Origin: CADCWK01 sp964244115
Lineage (GTDB): Bacteria > Chloroflexota > Chloroflexia > Thermomicrobiales > UBA6265
DNA: 64,000 nt
Assembly (NCBI GenBank): GCA_964244115.1
Contig: CAXTHM010000011.1
Span: forward strand, 1 to 64,000
Direction: 5' to 3'
Part shown: one piece after another, positions 59,918-64,000 of the stretch
How positions within the stretch are numbered: position 1 is the first letter of the stretch
Layout: every line of letters begins with the position of its first letter
Translations under genes and position numbers: made by a program
Notes under the pieces: generated by a model
Told to the model about the DNA's origin: nothing
The model's input: only the letters and a program-made list of their open reading frames with translations
The model's database searches: none

Positions 59918-61192
59918 GTGAACAGCGCAGTGGGCCAGCAGGGCTCGATCACGTTCAGCACGAGCGGGAGGGTGGGCAGCGCCCGCCGTTCCAGCCTCGC
60001 GGGACGGATGATGCTCATCGTCGTGATCATGCTCACCACCATCATGTCGGTGGGTGGGTCGTTCGCTCATCCCCGCTCGGCGGTCGCCCAGGACGACGGC
60101 ACGACCTTCTCGGCGTTCGGCAGCGCCTGGTCCGCTCCGACGACCGTCTACATCCCCGCGACCGGCCAGAGTATCGATGGCTGGTTCCTCGACATGTGGC
60201 GGGAGAACGGATCGGCGAGCGTGTTCGGCAACCCGATCACGCCGGAGATCACCCGCGATGACGGGTCGATCGTCCAGTACTACGAGTTCGCCCGGTTCGA
60301 GTACTGGCCGAACGGCGACGTCGACGGCAACGTGATCACGCTCGGCCACGTCGGTGAGGATCTCCGCCCGGCCGTCGTGCCGCGGATGCCGATCGGCGGG
60401 ACGTCGGGCAAGGCCGCCCAGTTGACCAAGGTCGCGCTGGCCTGGCAGCCGCTGAGCGACAGCCGGATCGAGGCCGATTCCGACACCTACCTCTACGTTC
60501 CGGAGACCGGCCACAGCATGTATGACGGGTTCCTGTCCTTCTGGCAGAACACCGGCTTGCAGTGGTTCCTCGGCAACCCGGTCTCGGAGGAGTACGTCGT
60601 CGACGGTGTCCACTATCAGGTCTTCGAGCGCGGCCAGTTGCGCTGGGAGTCGGGTGGGGACATCACGATGGTTCCGGTCGGCATCATGCTGGCCGAGAAG
60701 CAGCAGCTCTCCCAGGAGGGCACGGCTCAGGGCGATCTCCCGGTCTACGACGAATCGCTGTTCATCCCGCCGGCCCCGCCGACCATGGACGAGATCGTCG
60801 CCAACGCCGGGGCAGACCCGAACGGCGAGCGCTGGATCGACATCAGCCTGACCGATGAGTACCTGACCGCCTATCAGGGTAATACGGTCATCCTCGAGAC
60901 GTATATCAGTTCCGGCAAGCCGGGTTTCGAGACGCCGGCCGGTGAGTTCTTCATCAACTCCAAGATCCCGGTCCAGGACATGGAGGGTGTGCTCGGCGGC
61001 GAGTACTACGACGTGCCGAGCGTCCCCGACGTGATGTATTTCACCAACGTCGGCCACGCGATCCACGGGACCTACTGGCACAACAACTTCGGCAACCCGA
61101 TGTCCCACGGCTGCATCAACGTCCCGCTCGACCTGGCGCATTTCCTCTACGAGTGGGCCCCGGTCAACACCCGGGTCGAGATCCACTACTAG
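59918..61192 (+). CDS. L,D-transpeptidase (YkuD) with N-terminal LGFP-like repeats
   Basis: 424 residues from the GTG at 59918. A membrane segment 'MMLIVVIMLTTIMSVGGSFA' (about residues 30-49) acts as signal anchor. Two similar repeats follow, 'GWFLDMWRENGSASVFGNPITPE' and 'GFLSFWQNTGLQWFLGNPVSEE', resembling LGFP wall-binding repeats. The C-terminal YkuD domain 'RWIDISLTDEYLTAYQGNTVILETYISSGKPGFETPAGEFFI' ends with the catalytic block 'HGTYWHNNFGNPMSHGCINVPL' (Cys about residue 400), complete with His, Ser-His-Gly-Cys and the following Asn. It should make 3-3 peptidoglycan crosslinks outside the membrane. Confidence 0.93.
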   Translation: MNSAVGQQGSITFSTSGRVGSARRSSLAGRMMLIVVIMLTTIMSVGGSFAHPRSAVAQDDGTTFSAFGSAWSAPTTVYIPATGQSIDGWFLDMWRENGSASVFGNPITPEITRDDGSIVQYYEFARFEYWPNGDVDGNVITLGHVGEDLRPAVVPRMPIGGTSGKAAQLTKVALAWQPLSDSRIEADSDTYLYVPETGHSMYDGFLSFWQNTGLQWFLGNPVSEEYVVDGVHYQVFERGQLRWESGGDITMVPVGIMLAEKQQLSQEGTAQGDLPVYDESLFIPPAPPTMDEIVANAGADPNGERWIDISLTDEYLTAYQGNTVILETYISSGKPGFETPAGEFFINSKIPVQDMEGVLGGEYYDVPSVPDVMYFTNVGHAIHGTYWHNNFGNPMSHGCINVPLDLAHFLYEWAPVNTRVEIHY

Positions 61193-61215
61193 GAGCTCCA
61201 CGCTCAGCTCGATGG

Positions 61216-61263
61216 CACGACGAGACCCCCTGCTTCCGATTGGAGCCAGGGGGTCTCGTCGTG
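61216..61263 (+). terminator. Terminator hairpin after the transpeptidase
   Basis: 17-bp stem (CACGACGAGACCCCCTG and its complement), loop about 14 nt, starting 23 bases after the stop. Confidence 0.8.
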
Positions 61264-61325
61264 TCATATCGTTGTGACTGACCATGATTTGGTTGACGAC
61301 GTCGAAACGTCAGCGACCTGCCTGG

Positions 61326-61354
61326 ACCGGGGGCTGAAGCCGCCCGGCTCAGGG
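61326..61354 (+). repeat. Family C repeat, single
   Basis: CCGGGGGCTGAAGCCGCCCG followed by GCTCAGGG, nearly the same as 19453-19480. Confidence 0.85.
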
Positions 61355-61465
61355 GTGATTTTCGGAGTCGGTCAGTACCACGAACTTGGTCTTGCGCCTG
61401 GCCGGACAGGGCGCTAATACGGGATCCAGGTGAATAGTCGACGCGCGGATCGTGTCGCCGAACGA

Positions 61466-61510
61466 CCCCTCCCCCGGCCCCTCTCCGCCGCAGCGGAGAG
61501 GGGATACGGG
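61466..61510 (+). repeat. B-like GC-rich hairpin
   Basis: CCCCTCTCCGCCGCAGCGGA continuing GAGGGG, a near-perfect hairpin; close match in reverse near 48903-48945. Confidence 0.65.
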
Positions 61511-61575
61511 CTCGACCGCGGGCCGTTGGGATACACGTCGTCTTTGCCTGATTCTGTATGACGCCTCTTTAGACC

Positions 61576-61743
61576 GACCGCTGAAGCCGCCCGGCAACAC
61601 GGAAAACAGGTCTCGATTCGGCACGAGACGAACGTGAGCGGGCCCCCTGTGGTTTTCGCGATCGGGACGGTGACCTGGCCAGGCTGGCTACTCGATCAGG
61701 ACGGTTTCGTTGTTGCCGGGCGGCTTTAGCCCCCGGGCAAAAC
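61576..61743. repeat. Family C inverted doublet
   Basis: Forward copy 61576-61601 (CCGCTGAAGCCGCCCGGCAA) and reversed copy 61713-61743 (TTGCCGGGCGGCTTTAGCCC), 168 bp end to end. Confidence 0.88.
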
Positions 61744-61787
61744 GGCGGTCCCGACAAACGCAACCCGGCCAACCCAGACGATACCGG

Positions 61788-62717
61788 TCAGCGTTTGCGG
61801 GCCCGCGGGTCGAAAGCGTCGCGGAGGCCGTCGCCGACGAGGTTGAAGCTCAGGACGGTGATGAAGATCGCCAGGCCGGGGAACAGCGTCAGCCACCAGG
61901 CGCCGGAGATCAGGTCCCGCTGCCCGTCCTGCAGGACATTGCCCCAGCTCGGGTCGGGCGGCTGCACGCCGAGGCCGAGGTAACTCAGGCTGGCCTCCAG
62001 CAGGATCGCCGCCGACAGCCAGAGCGTCGTCTGGACGATGATCACCGCCAGCGTGTTCGGGAACAGGTGGCGGAACATGATCCGCGTCGACGGGGCGCCG
62101 ATCGAGCGGGCGGCCGTGACGTACTCCTGGCCCTTGAGGGCGAGGAATTGCCCCCGGACCAGCCGCGCCGTCCCGGACCACGAGGTCACGCCGATCACGA
62201 TGATCGTCGTCTCCAGGGACGGCTGGAACAGGGCGGCAGCCGTGATCAGGAGCAGGATCTGCGGGACGGCCAGCAGGATGTCGGTCGTCCGCATGACGAG
62301 CTGGTCGACGATGCCGCCGAAGAAGCCGGCCAGGGCGCCGAGGGCGATCCCGATCGTCATCACGATCACGACGGCGGCGAGTCCGACGGACAGCGACACC
62401 CGCGTCCCGACGATCACCCGGGCCCAGAGGTCGCGGGTGTTGCGGTCGGTCCCGAGCCAGTGCTCGGCCGAGGGCGGCGTGTTGCGCAGGCCGGGCGTCA
62501 GCTTGTTCGGGTCCTGCCCGGCGATCAGCGGCGCGAAGATCGCGACCAGGTAGAGCAGGACGATCACGACCAGCCCGACCATCGCCAGCCGGTTCCGGGC
62601 CAGGCGACGCAGGATCTGGAAGCGCCGGACCGGGACGGCCCGGGCGAGCGGGCCGTCGTCGGCGCCTGCCCGGACGGAGATGGCGGTTCTGGCGAGCGTC
62701 GATTCCGGTTGCGCCAC
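61788..62717 (-). CDS. ABC importer permease, DppC type (second system)
   Basis: 309 residues from the GTG at 62717, five bases after GGAGG. 'LRRLARNRLAMVGLVVIVLLYLVAIFAPLIAGQDPNKLTPGLRNTPPSAEHWLGTDRNTRDLWARVIVGTRVSLSVG' is the standard DppC start in pieces. The EAA loop is 'EYVTAARSIGAPSTRIMFRHLFPN', and 'EASLSYLGLGVQPPDPSWGNVLQDG' and 'NLVGDGLRDAFDPRARKR' close it. It pairs with the DppB-type gene upstream at 62920-63900; ATPase and receptor must lie outside the window or elsewhere. Confidence 0.94.
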   Translation of the reverse strand: MAQPESTLARTAISVRAGADDGPLARAVPVRRFQILRRLARNRLAMVGLVVIVLLYLVAIFAPLIAGQDPNKLTPGLRNTPPSAEHWLGTDRNTRDLWARVIVGTRVSLSVGLAAVVIVMTIGIALGALAGFFGGIVDQLVMRTTDILLAVPQILLLITAAALFQPSLETTIIVIGVTSWSGTARLVRGQFLALKGQEYVTAARSIGAPSTRIMFRHLFPNTLAVIIVQTTLWLSAAILLEASLSYLGLGVQPPDPSWGNVLQDGQRDLISGAWWLTLFPGLAIFITVLSFNLVGDGLRDAFDPRARKR

Positions 62718-62796
62718 GGGGACCTCCGGGTGACGAGACGAGACAGAGGATGAGTCAGGCGGGGCGATCGGCCACATCAGAGGCCACCCGAACGTG

Positions 62797-62895
62797 CTCC
62801 CCTCTCCGGGACCGATGAGTCGATGTCGCCTTCAGGCGACGGAGCGAATTGGGAACCGAAGAGGGGCTGGGGGGAGAGGTCTGTGCTCCGCCACC
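62797..62895 (+). repeat. Family B repeat (variant) between permease genes
   Basis: TCCCCTCTCCGGGACCGATG, central GTCGCCTTCAGGCGAC hairpin, end GGGGGGAGAGGTCTGTGCTC. As in the first importer (46620-46730), a B element separates the two permease genes. Confidence 0.8.
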
Positions 62896-62919
62896 ACGCA
62901 CCTCCCGATGAAAACGGCT

Positions 62920-63900
62920 CTAGCCGCTGGTGCCGCCGGTCAGCTTGACGCGGGGGTCGACCAGGACGTAGACGAAATCGACCAGCACGCTGACGATCAT
63001 CACGGCGGCGCCCGCGAACAGCGTCACCCCGAGGATGACCGGGTAGTCGCGCCGGCCGATCGCCTGGTAGGCCAGATCACCGAGTCCTGGCCAGGCGAAG
63101 ATCTGCTCGATGATGACCGCCCCGCTCAGGATCTGCGGGAGTTGCAGGCCGATGACGGTGATCATCGGGATCAGGGCGTTGCGGAGGGCGTGGCGGTAGA
63201 GGACCGGACGTGGTCCCAGCCCCTTGGCCCGGGCGACGGTGACATAATCCTGATTGATCACTTCCAGCATCGCCGAGCGCATGAAGCGGGCGAAGTAGGC
63301 GATGCTCGGCAGGGCCAGCACGATCACCGGCAGGATGAAGTACTCGATCCGCTCGGGGAAGCCGGACCTGGCCTGGTTGGAGCTCAGGACCGGCAGCCAG
63401 CCGAGCTGGACCCCGACCCAGACCTGGAGTAGCAGCGCCAGCCAGAAGTTCGGCACCGCCAGCCCGATGAACGAGCCGACCGTGACCAGGTGATCGGGTA
63501 GGGTGTACTGCCGGGTAGCCGAGAGGATGCCGATCGGGATGGCGAGCGCGAGGGCGATGAACAGCGAGATGCCCTGGAGCTGGATCGTGCCCCACATCCG
63601 GTTGGTGATCAGGTCCAGGACGGGTTCGTTGTTGAAGCTGTAGGAACGGCCGAGGTCGCCCCGGACCGTGTCCCAGAGCCAGTGCAGATACTGGATCGGC
63701 AGCGGCTTGTCCAGCCCGAAGTTGATCCGGGCCTGCTCCAGCACCTCTGGCCGTGTCTCTGCCTGGGGTCCGACGAGCGCTAGAACGGGATCGCCCGGAG
63801 CGGCGTGAATCATGGTGAACATCAGGATGCTCAGACCGATCAGCAGCGGGATGATTAGCAGCACGCGCCGAATGAGATAGGCGCCCGTGTCGGCACTCAT
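62920..63900 (-). CDS. ABC importer permease, DppB type (second system)
   Basis: 326 residues. 'YLIRRVLLIIPLLIGLSILMFTMIHAAPGDPVLALVGPQAETRPEVLEQARINFGLDKPLPIQYLHWL' in pieces is the classic DppB opening with six helices overall. The EAA loop is 'EVINQDYVTVARAKGLGPRPVLYRHALRNA', and 'FAWPGLGDLAYQAIGRRDYPVILGV' is diagnostic. The start has an upstream GGAG ('CCGGAG' region at 63911-63916 read in reverse as CTCCGG is weak), so the start is chosen on the conserved 'LIRR' spacing. An upstream receptor gene is expected just beyond the window edge. Confidence 0.93.
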   Translation of the reverse strand: MSADTGAYLIRRVLLIIPLLIGLSILMFTMIHAAPGDPVLALVGPQAETRPEVLEQARINFGLDKPLPIQYLHWLWDTVRGDLGRSYSFNNEPVLDLITNRMWGTIQLQGISLFIALALAIPIGILSATRQYTLPDHLVTVGSFIGLAVPNFWLALLLQVWVGVQLGWLPVLSSNQARSGFPERIEYFILPVIVLALPSIAYFARFMRSAMLEVINQDYVTVARAKGLGPRPVLYRHALRNALIPMITVIGLQLPQILSGAVIIEQIFAWPGLGDLAYQAIGRRDYPVILGVTLFAGAAVMIVSVLVDFVYVLVDPRVKLTGGTSG

Positions 63901-63950
63901 GGTCTAGCTCCCGGAGGGGCATCAGTGAGGACAGGACCCTAACGAACGGG

Positions 63951-63993
63951 CAGTGGTGGGGATGGGATTCTCGAATCTCCATCCCCACCACTG
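63951..63993 (-). terminator. Hairpin upstream of the second permease operon
   Basis: 15-bp perfect stem CAGTGGTGGGGATGG / CCATCCCCACCACTG. By analogy with 45591-45619, this is probably the hairpin between the receptor gene (outside the window) and the permease. Confidence 0.7.
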
Positions 63994-64000
63994 CGGGTCC

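Larger units (their letters stand above)
61193..61787. other. Intergenic region with C and B-like repeats
   Basis: About 595 bases: terminator, a single C core (61326-61354), a B-like hairpin (61466-61510) and a C doublet (61576-61743). No gene. Confidence 0.7.

Overview
The window looks like a draft-quality piece of a high-GC (roughly two thirds G+C) bacterial chromosome, most likely Chloroflexota of the Thermomicrobia/Sphaerobacter type. That placement is an inference from GC content, the Ala/Thr/Pro 'ATPVATP' linkers of the secreted proteins, GTG starts with strong Shine-Dalgarno sites, and the mix of gene families; no rRNA is present to confirm it. Two runs of exactly ten N (13090-13099 and 41024-41033) sit inside genes and break their frames, so this is scaffolded sequence.

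Layout. 1-4995: disturbed accessory region with a TonB-receptor-like scrap joined to a truncated SDR, a GNAT, a hicAB-type pair between 54-bp direct repeats, a truncated RelE-like gene, an AT-richer stretch with a HARE-HTH-like gene and an unusual tRNA, and a decayed alpha/beta hydrolase. 5010-24637: mainly housekeeping and metabolism (MFS exporter, treY, sugar isomerase/epimerase, THUMP-like methyltransferase, beta-carbonic anhydrase, homoserine dehydrogenase, a D-amino-acid pair, tyrS, epimerase, YihY, SDR). 24848-27999: two VapBC-like modules, a third module collapsed into a fusion, and an aminotransferase. 28179-35000: ECF sigma with probable anti-sigma, PadR, PRC-barrel-like protein, dynamin-like GTPase, purM. 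35569-39704: gluconate-dehydrogenase-like pair, then an intact and a decayed MntA/HepT module. 40112-47772: aminotransferase, proline-rich membrane protein, TlpA-like redoxin, and a peptide ABC importer. 47943-53383: copper and thiol block (CopC; CopC-CopD-cytochrome c fusion; DsbA-like; VKOR). 53634-61192: envelope and secreted proteins plus pncC/cinA, an M16 peptidase, nadC and an L,D-transpeptidase. 61788-63900: permeases of a second peptide ABC importer.

The intergenic DNA is rich in dispersed repeats of at least four families (called A-D here). One of them (C) occurs as inverted doublets about 125-170 bp long, resembling REPINs. Toxin-antitoxin modules recur and two show clear decay. The most striking single object is a class II (long variable arm) tRNA whose anticodon is CCA, normally the tryptophan anticodon found on a class I body.
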